Shown here piece after piece: positions 8,680-17,511 of a DNA stretch of 64,000 bases. The notes beneath the pieces are model-generated. The model was not told where the DNA came from. It saw only the letters and a list, made by a program, of their open reading frames with translations, and searched no databases. The stretch's first letter is position 1; each line of letters opens with the position of its first letter. The stretch is from Pantoea agglomerans NBRC 102470 (lineage in GTDB: Bacteria > Pseudomonadota > Gammaproteobacteria > Enterobacterales > Enterobacteriaceae). Location of the stretch: assembly GCF_001598475.1 (NCBI RefSeq), contig NZ_BCZA01000001.1, forward strand, positions 682,001 through 746,000. The letters are read 5' to 3'. The translations under genes were made by a program, and so were the position numbers.

Positions 8680-9897
8680 TTAACCTTGCAACAGTTTCAC
8701 TAACAGGTGTCCGTTATAGAGCGCGTCTTTGATCAGGGCTGCGCCGCCTAACGTTCCCGGCTCGCTAAATTCGGTAGGTGCCAGCTGGATACTCGCGCTG
8801 TAGGCCGGGAGTGATTGCTGCAGAATGGTGTTGCTCACGGCCGGAAACAGCACATCCGCGGCGGCATTCAGGGGGGAACCGATAAGAATATGTTGAGGAT
8901 TGAAGATGTTGACCATCATCGCCAGAATCCGGCCAACATGATGACCCACGCTGGCGATGGTGTCGCGCGCCAGACGGTCGCCAGACTGCGCCGCCGCGCA
9001 CAGCGACTCCAGCGTCAGCGGCTGATTATTGAGCAGGCTGTCGGGCTGGGCCGGCAGACGCTGCGCCGCCAGCGCCAGCAGACTGCCGGTGCTGGCCACG
9101 GTCTCCAGACAGCCATGATTACCGCAGTAGCACTGCTGACCATAGGGGTCGATCTGAGTATGCCCGATCTCGACCAGCACCCTGCCACTTTTATGCAGCA
9201 GTTGACCGCCACTGATCACCCCGGCTCCCACGGTTTCATCAATCACAATCTGAATCACATCCTGCGCCCCACGTGAGGCACCAAACAGCGACTCCGCCAG
9301 CGTCCAGGCTGAAATATCGTGCTGCACAAACACCGGTAAGCCGGTTCGTGCCGCCAGCGCATCGCCCAGCGGCATATCGCGCACCTCATAACCCGGTAGC
9401 CGATGCACCACACCTGACGCGGCGTTGATCAGCCCTGGCAATGTAATGGCAATGGCCGTAAGGCGTTCCAGCTTCTTCTGATGACGAATAAAGAAGGCAT
9501 CAACCTGTTCAATCAGCGCGGTAAGTAACGGCTGAGCAGACTCATCAGGCAGCGGCAGGCTCTCTTCCACCAGTTCCTTGCTGCTGAGATCGCGCAGCGT
9601 AAACGTCATGGCGCCGCGATGCAGGCGAATAGCCAGATAGTGCCAGGCGTCGGTATCCAGTATCAGGCCTATCGCCGGACGACCACGACTGCCGGGATCC
9701 TGAAACTCGGTCTCCTGCACTAAATGTGCGTCCAGCATTTCACGCACAATTTTGGTAATGCTGGCCGGAGCAAGCTGGGCTCGGCGGGAAAGTTCGATAC
9801 GCGAAATGGGACCATAACGGTCAATTAATCGATATACGACACCTGCATTAGTCTGCTTGATCTGGTCAATGTGGCCAGGTTGACTGTCCGGATTCAC
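8680..9897 (-). CDS. mlc: Mlc, glucose-responsive ROK-family repressor
   Basis: A 405-residue ROK repressor nearly co-linear with E. coli Mlc (DgsA). The N-terminal winged helix-turn-helix begins QPGHIDQIKQTNAG; the ROK zinc site is seen in CYCGNHGCLE. Mlc represses ptsG, ptsHI, manXYZ and malT until dephosphorylated EIIBC-Glc draws it to the membrane. The start is placed at GTG 9897 because the protein then begins MNPDSQPGHIDQ, in line with E. coli; GGGAGCAGGG lies upstream. In-frame codons further upstream (to 9972) are not supported by homology. The CRP-like and Mlc-like sites upstream suggest catabolite control and autoregulation. Confidence 0.93.
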   Translation of the reverse strand: MNPDSQPGHIDQIKQTNAGVVYRLIDRYGPISRIELSRRAQLAPASITKIVREMLDAHLVQETEFQDPGSRGRPAIGLILDTDAWHYLAIRLHRGAMTFTLRDLSSKELVEESLPLPDESAQPLLTALIEQVDAFFIRHQKKLERLTAIAITLPGLINAASGVVHRLPGYEVRDMPLGDALAARTGLPVFVQHDISAWTLAESLFGASRGAQDVIQIVIDETVGAGVISGGQLLHKSGRVLVEIGHTQIDPYGQQCYCGNHGCLETVASTGSLLALAAQRLPAQPDSLLNNQPLTLESLCAAAQSGDRLARDTIASVGHHVGRILAMMVNIFNPQHILIGSPLNAAADVLFPAVSNTILQQSLPAYSASIQLAPTEFSEPGTLGGAALIKDALYNGHLLVKLLQG

Positions 9898-9911
9898 AAC
9901 CCTGCTCCCGG

Positions 9912-9933
9912 TTATTTTCGCGCTTCTAAATAA
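9912..9933 (-). promoter_or_regulatory. Mlc/NagC-like operator before mlc
   Basis: TTATTT, ten bases, then AAATAA form a perfect dyad starting 15 bp upstream of the mlc start codon. This resembles the A/T-rich half-sites recognised by Mlc and NagC. Autorepression of mlc is known in E. coli; its occurrence here is inferred. Confidence 0.55.
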
Positions 9934-9987
9934 ACATGCGCCATGGTGAGCCAGATCCGGCGACAGCGTCAAATATTTGATTAGAAA

Positions 9988-10003
9988 TGTGATTTATCGC
10001 ACA
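9988..10003 (-). promoter_or_regulatory. CRP-type site upstream of mlc
   Basis: TGTGATTTATCGCACA fits the CRP consensus TGTGA-N6-TCACA with one mismatch. It lies between mlc and ynfL, about 90 bp upstream of the mlc start. E. coli mlc is also under CRP control. Confidence 0.6.
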
Positions 10004-10027
10004 GATTGATGCGGTGTTGCCCGCGCA

Positions 10028-10921
10028 TCAGGGCCGGTTTCGCCGCAGCAACGCCATCATGTTTTCCATCTGCGCATTTATTTCGCGTCCGGCTGACCAG
10101 ACCAGCCACAGCTCTGAAATGGCATCCTCTTCCGTTAATGGCAACCAGACCAGATCGGCCAGCCGCGCCCGACGAAATGAGGCAGGCAGAATGGAGACGC
10201 CTAACCCGGTTGCCACCAGCCCAAGGATGGTCATCGCCTCACCCACTTCCTGAGTAATAAAGGGCTTTATATGGTAGCGGTGCAGCAGCGCCAGAATATC
10301 GCTGTAGAGCGCGGTTCCGCCCTGAGGGTCAAAGAATACAAAGGGTTCCACCGCCAGGGCAGTGACAGAGATTTTATCGGCGTCAGCCAACGGATGCGCC
10401 TTATGCACCACGGCATAAAGCGGCTCACTCAGCAGCAGCTGATGACGCAGATCGGCGGGCAGCGGCGTGTTGCGCATCACGCCAAGATCGAGCCGTCCAT
10501 CATGAAGCGGTGCGAGCTGCTGGCGGGTATTAATCTCCTGCATCTGAATATGTACCTGCGGCCAGCGCTGACGAAACCGGAATAGCGCGTCGGAGACCAC
10601 GGCGGTAAACGGGGCCGAGGAGGTAAAGCCAATCCGCAGCTCCCCCTCTTCACCACGATGCAGCCGGGCGGCGCGATCGGCCGCCTGCTCGACCTGCAAC
10701 AGAATCGCGCGGGCGTCACTAAGCAGTTGCTGTCCGGCAGCGGTAAGCTGCACGCTGCGGTTAGTGCGATTGAACAGCCTTGCGCCCGTTTCTGTTTCCA
10801 GCTGAATAATCTGCTGGCTGAGCGGCGGCTGAGAAATGTTCAGTCGCTGGGCCGCCCGCCCGAAATGTAATTCTTCCGCCACCGCAACAAAGTAGCGCAG
10901 ATGACGCAGTTCGATATTCAT
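10028..10921 (-). CDS. ynfL: LysR-family regulator YnfL
   Basis: A 297-residue LysR-type transcription factor. The N-terminal helix-turn-helix (MNIELRHLRYFVAVAEELHF, then RLNISQPPLSQQI) and the effector domain (GELRIGFTSSAPF, EPFVFFDP, VATGLGVSILPASF) match E. coli YnfL along the whole length. It diverges from ynfM with a 95-bp gap, the classic arrangement for a LysR protein controlling its neighbour. The effector is not known. Confidence 0.9.
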   Translation of the reverse strand: MNIELRHLRYFVAVAEELHFGRAAQRLNISQPPLSQQIIQLETETGARLFNRTNRSVQLTAAGQQLLSDARAILLQVEQAADRAARLHRGEEGELRIGFTSSAPFTAVVSDALFRFRQRWPQVHIQMQEINTRQQLAPLHDGRLDLGVMRNTPLPADLRHQLLLSEPLYAVVHKAHPLADADKISVTALAVEPFVFFDPQGGTALYSDILALLHRYHIKPFITQEVGEAMTILGLVATGLGVSILPASFRRARLADLVWLPLTEEDAISELWLVWSAGREINAQMENMMALLRRNRP

Positions 10922-11016
10922 ATCTTAAACGTCTCATTTGAGATTATTAATATATTAGACATCATAATGCCGCTTTCCTAAGCTGACGACAGGTTTTCTA
11001 AATTTGAGGAAGATGT

Positions 11017-12270
11017 GTGAGTCGCTCAACACATGCTGTCACAGTGGATGAGAATGCGGTCTCTGCGCCGCCAGAGTCAGTTGCCGCTTCAGGTCATATC
11101 CGCCGGGATTCGCCACAGTTTATGCGCGTGACGCTGGCGCTTTTCTCCGCCGGGCTGGCGACCTTTGCCCTGCTCTACTGTGTGCAGCCGATTCTGCCGG
11201 TGCTGTCACAGCAGTTTGGTATCTCTCCGGCAACCAGCAGCCTGTCACTCTCCATCTCGACCGGCCTGATGGCGCTGGGCCTGCTGGTCACCGGGCCGCT
11301 CTCTGATGCTATCGGTCGTAAATCGGTGATGGTCACAGCCCTGATGCTGGCCGCCATCTGCACGCTGGTCTCGGCCACCATGACCAGCTGGCACGGCATT
11401 CTGATTATGCGGGCGCTGATGGGGTTGTCGCTGAGTGGCGTGGCGGCGGTCGGCATGACCTACCTCAGCGAGGAGATGGATGCACGCGTCGTCGCCTTTT
11501 CCATGGGGTTATATATCAGCGGTAACTCGATAGGCGGGATGAGCGGTCGACTGCTGAGCGGTGTACTGACTGACCTCTTCTCATGGCGACTCGCCGTGGC
11601 GGTAATCGGCTGTTTTTCGCTGGCCTCGGCGCTGATGTTCTGGAAGATTCTGCCTGCGTCGCGCCATTTCCGGCCCATTACGCTGCGTCCGCGTAATCTG
11701 CTGATTAACTTCCGGCTGCACTGGCGCGATCCAGGTCTTCCCTGGCTGTTTGCCGAAGGGTTCCTGCTGATGGGAGCCTTTGTCACCCTGTTTAACTATA
11801 TTGGCTACCGTTTACTGGATGCGCCCTGGCATCTCAGCCAGGCTGTGGTCGGGCTGTTATCAGTGGTCTACCTCACCGGCTCCTGGAGTTCGCCTAAAGC
11901 GGGCGCGCTGACCAACCGGTTGGGTCGGGGTCCTGTGATGCTGGGTGCTACCGCCATCATGCTGCTGGGTTTGCTGATTACCGCCTTCAACTCCCTCTGG
12001 CTGATCCTGCCTGGGATGATGCTGTTCACCGCCGGTTTTTTTGCCGCCCACGCGGTCGCCAGCGGCTGGATTGGCCCCCGGGCGCGCCGGGCACGAGGCC
12101 AGGCCTCTTCGCTCTATCTGTTCAGCTACTACGTGGGTTCCAGCGTCGCGGGTACGCTGGGTGGCGTGTTCTGGCATAATTTCGGCTGGATCGGGATTAC
12201 GCTGTTTATCAGCGTCCTGCTGATGCTGGCGTTACTGGTTGCCTGGCGTCTGCACAGTAAAAAACTCTGA
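11017..12270 (+). CDS. ynfM: MFS transporter YnfM
   Basis: A 417-residue 12-helix MFS protein, very similar to E. coli YnfM from the FMRVTLALFSAGLATFALLY segment onward. The MFS motif GPLSDAIGRKSVM and the conserved segment GLYISGNSIGGMSGR are intact. YnfM belongs to a drug/metabolite exporter group; the E. coli protein has been linked to acridine efflux. The start is GTG 11017, preceded by GAGGAAG at about 11005. The first 35 residues are soluble and poorly conserved. It is probably controlled by the divergent ynfL. Confidence 0.9.
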   Translation: MSRSTHAVTVDENAVSAPPESVAASGHIRRDSPQFMRVTLALFSAGLATFALLYCVQPILPVLSQQFGISPATSSLSLSISTGLMALGLLVTGPLSDAIGRKSVMVTALMLAAICTLVSATMTSWHGILIMRALMGLSLSGVAAVGMTYLSEEMDARVVAFSMGLYISGNSIGGMSGRLLSGVLTDLFSWRLAVAVIGCFSLASALMFWKILPASRHFRPITLRPRNLLINFRLHWRDPGLPWLFAEGFLLMGAFVTLFNYIGYRLLDAPWHLSQAVVGLLSVVYLTGSWSSPKAGALTNRLGRGPVMLGATAIMLLGLLITAFNSLWLILPGMMLFTAGFFAAHAVASGWIGPRARRARGQASSLYLFSYYVGSSVAGTLGGVFWHNFGWIGITLFISVLLMLALLVAWRLHSKKL

Positions 12271-12284
12271 GAATGTCTTCTCAT

Positions 12285-12314
12285 GCCAGGCCTGGCTTCT
12301 CCTGCGGGCCTGGC
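12285..12314 (+). terminator. ynfM terminator hairpin
   Basis: GCCAGGCC and GGCCTGGC form a perfect 8-bp stem just after the ynfM stop. The loop is 14 nt and there is only a short T-run, so strength is uncertain. Confidence 0.5.
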
Positions 12315-12437
12315 GGTTTATCACAATAAACGCGCTATTCAGAGCCACAGCAAACAAAATGCAGGTTTCCCGCTATAATCGTTTTTATTGTAATAATTCA
12401 TCTGCTTTGCCTTTTAACACGGCAACAAGGAACGCCT

Positions 12438-12698
12438 GTGGCTCTCTACTACTACGTCAATAAACAGTCAGGATATAACAATAATCATGTGGTTCATGCC
12501 GCAGGCTGCCCCCATCTTCCCGACATCGATAACCGTATGTTTCTGGGCAGTTTTTACCATGTGAATGCCGCCATCCTGCAGGCTAAAAAATATTATGCTG
12601 GCGCAATCGGCTGTGAAAATTGTTGTCCACTTAAAAATGTTGACCAGCAGGCCACCCAGCTCAGCGTGGCCCTGAAGCACACCCCGGCTTCGCGTTAA
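12438..12698 (+). CDS. Small conserved Cys-containing protein, function unknown
   Basis: An 86-residue soluble protein starting at GTG 12438, with AAGGAA 5-6 nt upstream. The visible pattern is a VVHAAGCPHLP segment, then NRMFLGSFYHVNAAILQAKKYY, then GCENCC, with cysteines at residues 24, 59, 62 and 63. A Cys-x2-Cys pair plus a distant HxxxC suggests metal binding, but this is inferred. I recall small proteins with the pattern vHxxgCxxlP...LGxfxxxxxAixxAkxxy...GCxxC across bacteria without known function. It stands alone between ynfM and cybB. No signal peptide or membrane segment is seen. Confidence 0.75.
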   Translation: MALYYYVNKQSGYNNNHVVHAAGCPHLPDIDNRMFLGSFYHVNAAILQAKKYYAGAIGCENCCPLKNVDQQATQLSVALKHTPASR

Positions 12699-12718
12699 TC
12701 TGATCCACCTGGTAAGGG

Positions 12719-12734
12719 GGGAAAAATTTTTCCC
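12719..12734. terminator. Perfect A/T-centred palindrome after the small Cys protein
   Basis: GGGAAAAATTTTTCCC is a perfect 16-bp palindrome 20 bp after the stop codon. As RNA it could form a weak hairpin and act as a terminator, or it may be a protein-binding dyad before cybB. Confidence 0.35.
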
Positions 12735-12810
12735 GCTGCGCTAATTTGTTAAGAATTACCGCTGTTTTCCGTTATGTTAATCTTTCTGATTCTCTTTAAT
12801 GGAATGCACA

Positions 12811-13353
12811 ATGCGGGATAAGTTTGCGCGCGCTCAGATAGCCCTTCACTGGCTCACCTTTTTACTGGTGGTGACGGCCTACGCCACCATTGAACTGCGC
12901 GGTTTTGCACAGCGCGGATCCTGGCAGGGTTATGCCATGATCATTACCCATTTCAGCGCCGGCGCGACCATCCTGGTATTGATGCTTGCCCGCCTCTTTT
13001 TACGCACCCGGCATCGCACACCGCCCATTACTCCCGCTCCGCCGCGCTGGCAAACCGGGCTGGCACATCTGACTCATACCCTGCTCTATGCCCTGTTTAT
13101 CACTCTGCCGATCCTCGGTCTGACATCGCGTTATCTTAAAGGTCGGGAATGGTGGCTGTTTGGCATCAGCATGCCGGTCGCGCCTGAACCTGACTTTGAT
13201 ATGGCGGATATGCTGATTGGCTGGCATGAAACCCTGGCACCGCTGGGTTACTGGCTTATCGGACTGCATGCTGCTGCCGCACTGTTCCATCACTATCTGC
13301 TTAAAGACAATACTCTGCTGCGAATGATGCCCGCCCGGCGTCGCGGTCAATAA
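12811..13353 (+). CDS. cybB: Cytochrome b561 (CybB)
   Basis: A 180-residue inner-membrane di-haem b cytochrome with four helices, close to E. coli CybB (176 residues). Candidate haem-ligand histidines are in QIALHWLTF, MIITHFSAG, GWHETLAPL and GLHAAAALFHHY. It is thought to pass electrons between quinol and superoxide or other acceptors. The ATG at 12811 is chosen over that at 12799 because the protein then starts MRDKFARAQIALHW, in line with E. coli, and GGAA lies 6 bp upstream. It is a single gene. Confidence 0.92.
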   Translation: MRDKFARAQIALHWLTFLLVVTAYATIELRGFAQRGSWQGYAMIITHFSAGATILVLMLARLFLRTRHRTPPITPAPPRWQTGLAHLTHTLLYALFITLPILGLTSRYLKGREWWLFGISMPVAPEPDFDMADMLIGWHETLAPLGYWLIGLHAAAALFHHYLLKDNTLLRMMPARRRGQ

Positions 13354-13527
13354 CCTCAGGCTATCGCCCTGTGATGGGGCGATAAAAAAATTTCAGCATT
13401 AAAAGGCGTTTATAAGGTTTCTCTTCCCGCTTTATTCACTACAATGGTCAGTAATTTGTGACGCAGGTCACTTTCGCTGGATGTTTCTGCCGCATCCGAT
13501 TCGCTGTACTGACTGACTTGACTCCTC

Positions 13528-14712
13528 ATGCAACCAACTACTGTTTCACGTAAAACTGCCTGGCTACGCGTGGTATTGCTGGCCATCGCCGCCTTTGTAT
13601 TTAATACCACCGAATTTGTGCCGGTTGGCCTGTTGTCTGACATCGCTGCTGACTTTTCAATGCAGACGGCTGACGTCGGGATCATGCTGACCATCTATGC
13701 CTGGGTGGTCGCACTGCTCTCACTGCCGCTGATGCTGCTGACCCGCAATATTGAGCGACGACTGCTGCTGGGTGTGCTGTTCCTGATCTTTATCGTCAGC
13801 CACGTGCTTTCTACCGTTGCCTGGGATTTCCGGTCTCTGATGGTGTCACGCGTGGGTATCGCCCTGTCTCACGCGGTGTTCTGGTCGATCACCGCCTCGC
13901 TGGCGATTCGCGTCGCTCCGGCCGGTAAGAAAACTCAGGCGCTGAGTATGCTGGCAACCGGTACCGCGCTGGCGATGGTGCTGGGCGTGCCGATTGGCCG
14001 TGTGGTGGGTCAGTATCTTGGCTGGCGTACGACCTTCGGCGCGATTGGCCTTTCGGCGCTGGTGCTGATGATTATGCTGGTGCGCATCCTGCCGCGCCTG
14101 CCGAGTGAACATACTGGCTCGCTGAGCAGTGTGCCGATGCTGTTTCGCCGTCCGGCGCTGGTCAGCATGTATCTGCTGGTGACGCTGGTCGTTACCGCGC
14201 ATTACACCGCTTACAGCTATATCGAGCCCTTTATGCAAACCGTGGCCCATTCCAGTGGCAACTTCACTACCCTGCTACTGCTGCTGTTTGGCTCTGCGGG
14301 CATTGTGGGTAGCGTACTGTTCAGCACACTCGGTAATAAGTTTCCCTCCGGACTGCTGATTGCGGCCATCGCGCTGATCACCCTGTGCATGGGCCTGCTG
14401 ATTTTTGCTGCCGTTCGCCCTGCGGCTATCTCAACGCTGTGCGTTGTCTGGGGAATGGCGATGATGATGATCGGACTGGGTATGCAGGTGCGGGTGCTGT
14501 CGCTGGCACCGGATGCCACGGATGTAGCAATGTCGCTGATGTCCGGTATCTACAATATCGGTATCGGCGCGGGTGCGCTGCTGGGTAATCAGGTCAGCCT
14601 GCATCTGAGCATGGCGGAAGTCGGCAATGTCGGCGGGATGATTGGCCTGGTGGCGTTACTGTGGTGTGTTTATATCTTCCGTCGTTATCCACAGTTACGC
14701 AGTAACGGCTAG
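13528..14712 (+). CDS. sotB: Sugar efflux transporter SotB
   Basis: A 394-residue 12-helix MFS exporter that follows E. coli SotB (YdeA, 396 residues) closely: the N-terminus [19 protein letters not shown], the motif [16 protein letters not shown], and [20 protein letters not shown] segments near the end (here [12 protein letters not shown]). SotB exports arabinose and other sugars or thio-sugars and limits sugar stress and induction. It stands alone, upstream of a strong terminator shared with the converging DUF1471 gene. Confidence 0.92.
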   Translation: MQPTTVSRKTAWLRVVLLAIAAFVFNTTEFVPVGLLSDIAADFSMQTADVGIMLTIYAWVVALLSLPLMLLTRNIERRLLLGVLFLIFIVSHVLSTVAWDFRSLMVSRVGIALSHAVFWSITASLAIRVAPAGKKTQALSMLATGTALAMVLGVPIGRVVGQYLGWRTTFGAIGLSALVLMIMLVRILPRLPSEHTGSLSSVPMLFRRPALVSMYLLVTLVVTAHYTAYSYIEPFMQTVAHSSGNFTTLLLLLFGSAGIVGSVLFSTLGNKFPSGLLIAAIALITLCMGLLIFAAVRPAAISTLCVVWGMAMMMIGLGMQVRVLSLAPDATDVAMSLMSGIYNIGIGAGALLGNQVSLHLSMAEVGNVGGMIGLVALLWCVYIFRRYPQLRSNG

Positions 14713-14739
14713 ATAAAACCAGAGAGCAAACAATAAAAA

Positions 14740-14770
14740 AGGCTTCAGATAAGCGGGTTATCTGAAGCCT
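14740..14770. terminator. Strong bidirectional terminator, sotB / DUF1471
   Basis: AGGCTTCAGATAA and TTATCTGAAGCCT form a perfect 13-bp stem with loop GCGGG. An A-run precedes and a T-containing stretch follows, so it can serve both converging genes. Confidence 0.8.
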
Positions 14771-14794
14771 GTTTAGGGTTATTTACCGCTCACT

Positions 14795-15052
14795 TTATCT
14801 ATAAAGAACGGCTGTGCCATGCAGGTTGTTGCTGCCAGAGGTCGAAGTGATGCGGAAAGACTTTGCTCCTGCATCGCTGGCCTTTTCTGACAGCTGCTGC
14901 TCCAGCGAAAGCAGATTAGTACTGCCCGTTGCGCTGATGACACCGATTTTTTGCTGATCCAGCGGTGTGCTGCTGACCTGCTGGGCCGCTACGCTGGCAA
15001 ATGACAGACCGCTTAGCACCGCCGCCACGACCATCATATTGATACTTTTCAT
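14795..15052 (-). CDS. BhsA/McbA-like DUF1471 periplasmic protein 1
   Basis: An 85-residue exported protein. The signal peptide (MKSINMMVVAAVLSGLSFAS to about residue 23) is followed by a single DUF1471 (YhcN) domain with the conserved GVISATGSTNLLSLEQQLSE and AGAKSFRITSTSG segments. Family members such as BhsA, McbA and YhcN are small stress-induced periplasmic or outer-membrane-associated proteins that affect biofilm, acid or peroxide response. It follows a close paralogue by 39 bp on the same strand, so the two probably arose by tandem duplication. Confidence 0.85.
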   Translation of the reverse strand: MKSINMMVVAAVLSGLSFASVAAQQVSSTPLDQQKIGVISATGSTNLLSLEQQLSEKASDAGAKSFRITSTSGSNNLHGTAVLYR

Positions 15053-15091
15053 AACGAACCCCTTCTCACTTATTCTGTTGAAAAACCAAAA

Positions 15092-15349
15092 TTACTGATA
15101 AATCACAGCCGTGCCGTGCAGCTTGTTCTGGCCGCTGGTTGAGGTGATGCGGAACGATTTCGCACCCGCTTCATCCGCTTTAGCACTCAGCTGCGCTTCA
15201 ACAGAAGACAGATTGGTGCCGCCCAGTACAGAGATGGTGCCAACTGGCTGCTGATTAACAGGTTCGCTGGTCACCAGGTCAGCGGCAGATGCGCCAAAAG
15301 TCAGAGTCGTCAGTGCCAGTGCTGCCAGGGTGGTTTTGATGTTTTTCAT
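15092..15349 (-). CDS. BhsA/McbA-like DUF1471 periplasmic protein 2
   Basis: An 85-residue paralogue of the gene just downstream, sharing AGAKSFRITSTSGxNxLHGTAV at the end. The signal peptide is MKNIKTTLAALALTTLTFGA, with cleavage expected after ASA. The ATG at 15349 is preferred to an in-frame upstream ATG at 15367 because the signal peptide then starts normally and GAGAGA lies just upstream. It is probably co-transcribed with its paralogue. The pair resembles the tandem DUF1471 sets common in enterobacteria; the exact role is unknown. Confidence 0.85.
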   Translation of the reverse strand: MKNIKTTLAALALTTLTFGASAADLVTSEPVNQQPVGTISVLGGTNLSSVEAQLSAKADEAGAKSFRITSTSGQNKLHGTAVIYQ

Positions 15350-15656
15350 AATAATCTCTCTATTCAATATTGAAATTCGGTTGGTCTGAATGGGTTGTCA
15401 CTATTTAATTAATGACCGTTAAACAAATGATAGACCCCGATACGGTTTGTCGTCAACATTTATTTAATGAGCGTTATTTTATTCGCGAAGTGGCGTGATT
15501 ATGGGCTTCAGCCTCTTTTCTGACTTAACCTAAGGGGCTGTAATAATGCGCTGGCGCACAAAATGGCAACCCCTGTCGGCGGTATCCACGCCAGGCCTTG
15601 CACATTTTTATAATGATCGGTAATTTAATAGGGTGTTTTACTGTCAGTGAGGGTGT
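15350..15656. other. Divergent intergenic region, DUF1471 pair and TetR gene
   Basis: About 307 bp of A/T-rich sequence holding the promoters of the DUF1471 pair (leftward) and the TetR gene (rightward). I see no confident operator, small gene or repeat in it. Confidence 0.5.
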
Positions 15657-16307
15657 ATGAGTCAGGTTCAGGATTGCGATGTAAAGAAATGCCGCGGCCG
15701 ACCAAAAGTGTTCGATCGCGAAGCAGCGCTCGATAAAGCTCTGACCCTGTTCTGGACGCACGGTTACGAGGGAACTTCTCTGGCCGATCTGGTGGCCGCA
15801 ACCGGCGCGAAAGCGCCAACCCTCTACGCCGAGTTTGTTAATAAAGAGGGACTGTTTCGCGCGGCGATGGAGCGCTATGTGGAGAAGTTCAGTGCATGGC
15901 GTGAAGCGGCATTGGGCGATGACCAGTTACCGGTGGATCGGGCTATTGAAGCCTATTTGCGCGCCACCGCGGCCTGTTTTACCGAACGTGACTCTCCCGG
16001 CGGCTGTTTCTTTATCTGCACCTCGACCGCCCTGTCGGCGGCTTCAGCAGAGATTGCCACCATGCTGCAACAGCAGCATCAGTCGCAGGAGCATGTGTTA
16101 AAGGATTTTCTGCTGGCGCGTCAGCAGCGTGGTGAACTGAGTGCGTCTGTAAACATTCCCGCGCTGTCACGTTATCTGAGTTGTATGCTGCAGGGCATGT
16201 CGGTGCGGGCGCGTGAAGGCGTTGAGCGTGACGATCTGGAGAGCATTATTGATACGCTGATGGCGATGTGGCCGACACTCACCGGCCTGTGTCAGGCTAA
16301 GCGTTAA
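15657..16307 (+). CDS. TetR/AcrR-family transcriptional regulator
   Basis: A 216-residue regulator. The N-terminal helix-turn-helix has the TetR signature RGRPKVFDREAALDKALTLF, then GYEGTSLADLVAATGAKAPTLYAEF. The C-terminal part contains SPGGCFFICTSTALS, seen in TetR proteins that control efflux or detoxification genes. It is not recognised as a named gene. It diverges from the DUF1471 pair with about 300 bp between, so it may control that pair or act at distant sites. Confidence 0.82.
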   Translation: MSQVQDCDVKKCRGRPKVFDREAALDKALTLFWTHGYEGTSLADLVAATGAKAPTLYAEFVNKEGLFRAAMERYVEKFSAWREAALGDDQLPVDRAIEAYLRATAACFTERDSPGGCFFICTSTALSAASAEIATMLQQQHQSQEHVLKDFLLARQQRGELSASVNIPALSRYLSCMLQGMSVRAREGVERDDLESIIDTLMAMWPTLTGLCQAKR

Positions 16308-16314
16308 AAATATC

Positions 16315-16336
16315 AGGGCGGCGATGCCGCCCTTTT
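16315..16336. terminator. Terminator between the TetR gene and rhaM
   Basis: AGGGCGGC and GCCGCCCT pair around loop GAT and are followed by TTTT. It lies between converging genes. Confidence 0.75.
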
Positions 16337-16354
16337 CATCTTTTATTCCGGTTT

Positions 16355-16669
16355 TTATTCCAGAAAGAAAACCGGTTTTAACGGCTCACTGATCGGGCTG
16401 TTATCTGCATTCGACGGCATCAGATCTTTCATTGATGCCCACCAGCGCTGACAGACCTCCGTTTCCGCCACCGCGTTCCAGCGCTCCTCAGATTCAATCT
16501 CAACACTGGCGAACAGCAGATGCCGCTCGGCGTCCAGCCAGATGGCATAGTTGTGCGCACCGTGCGCTTTCAGGGTTTCGGCCAGTTCAGGCCAGATCGG
16601 TGAGTGCCGACGCTCATACTCTGCATGGCAATAAGGATTCACCTGCATCACAAAGGCTTTACGCAGCAT
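16355..16669 (-). CDS. rhaM: L-rhamnose mutarotase RhaM
   Basis: A 104-residue cytoplasmic enzyme that interconverts the alpha and beta anomers of L-rhamnose. It is almost co-linear with E. coli RhaM (104 residues): [54 protein letters not shown] and [11 protein letters not shown]. The ATG at 16669 overlaps the 3' end of rhaD by 11 bp, so the two are translationally coupled. An in-frame ATG at 16684 is rejected because family members start at MxRKAFVM. It is the last gene of the rhaBADM operon. Confidence 0.93.
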   Translation of the reverse strand: MLRKAFVMQVNPYCHAEYERRHSPIWPELAETLKAHGAHNYAIWLDAERHLLFASVEIESEERWNAVAETEVCQRWWASMKDLMPSNADNSPISEPLKPVFFLE

Positions 16670-17501
16670 TAGCAGGCCCTGCATCCAGCGCCGGTTGCCA
16701 CGGCTTCACACCAAAGCGCTCACCCAATGCAACAAGCTGTTCTGTGGTGATACTCTGACGAATACCGCCCATCGACAGCACTTTGACGATCACTTCTGAG
16801 GATTTTTCCGCCGTATCAATCAGACCAAAAGTCTCATCGAGTGTCGGGCCCGTGCCAAAGACACCGTGGAATGGCCACATCACCAGGGTATGTGACTGCA
16901 TCTGCCCGGCGGTCGCGGTGCCGATTTCATCGGTGCCGGGCACCATCCAGGGTAAAACACCCACACCATCCGGGAACACCACCAGACATTCGGTACTCCC
17001 TTCCCACAGCAGACGGGTAAAGCGGGCGGAATCCATCTCAACCACATAGCTTAAGGCCATAAAGTTGGTAGCGTGACAGTGCATGATCACCCGGTCTGCA
17101 CCCTTGCTGACCGCTTTACGCACCGCATGGGACTGAAAGTGTGACGCCAGTTCAGAGGTCGGCAAACCGCCATTCGACAGGCCCCAGTGAATTTTATAAG
17201 AGAGCCCTTTGTCATCGACCTGCAGCAGTGCCAGACAATCCGCCGGATCAAGCTGGACATTACGCATGAATTTTCCTGACCCGGTCACCAGAAACCAGTC
17301 GTTCGCCAGCGCCGGCGCGGGTTGTGTCAGCTCAATACAGCGCGGTTGCAGGCAGAAATCAGCGGCAAAAGGTTTAACCTCCTCTTCCAGCAGACGCAGG
17401 CTGACGTTGCCGCCGTTACGTTCGTCCCAGCCCTTCAGCCACATATCGCTGGTTGCTTTGACCATTCCCTTAACAAACCCGGAAGAAAGAATGCTTTGCA
17501 T
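16659..17501 (-). CDS. rhaD: Rhamnulose-1-phosphate aldolase RhaD
   Basis: A 280-residue class II (zinc) aldolase that splits L-rhamnulose-1-phosphate into dihydroxyacetone phosphate and L-lactaldehyde. The metal-binding segment [13 protein letters not shown] and the phosphate-binding [11 protein letters not shown] and [10 protein letters not shown] stretches are intact. It is slightly longer than the E. coli enzyme (274) through a C-terminal extension. It follows rhaA by 10 bp. The lactaldehyde it makes is the substrate of AldA at 24.8-26.2 kb. Confidence 0.94.
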   Translation of the reverse strand: MQSILSSGFVKGMVKATSDMWLKGWDERNGGNVSLRLLEEEVKPFAADFCLQPRCIELTQPAPALANDWFLVTGSGKFMRNVQLDPADCLALLQVDDKGLSYKIHWGLSNGGLPTSELASHFQSHAVRKAVSKGADRVIMHCHATNFMALSYVVEMDSARFTRLLWEGSTECLVVFPDGVGVLPWMVPGTDEIGTATAGQMQSHTLVMWPFHGVFGTGPTLDETFGLIDTAEKSSEVIVKVLSMGGIRQSITTEQLVALGERFGVKPWQPALDAGPANAA

Positions 17502-17511
17502 AGTGAAATCC

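Noticed and set aside
13363..13383. ATCGCCC/GGGCGAT hairpin after cybB as a terminator
   Set aside because: The stem is followed by an A-run rather than T on the coding strand, so it does not fit an intrinsic terminator for cybB.
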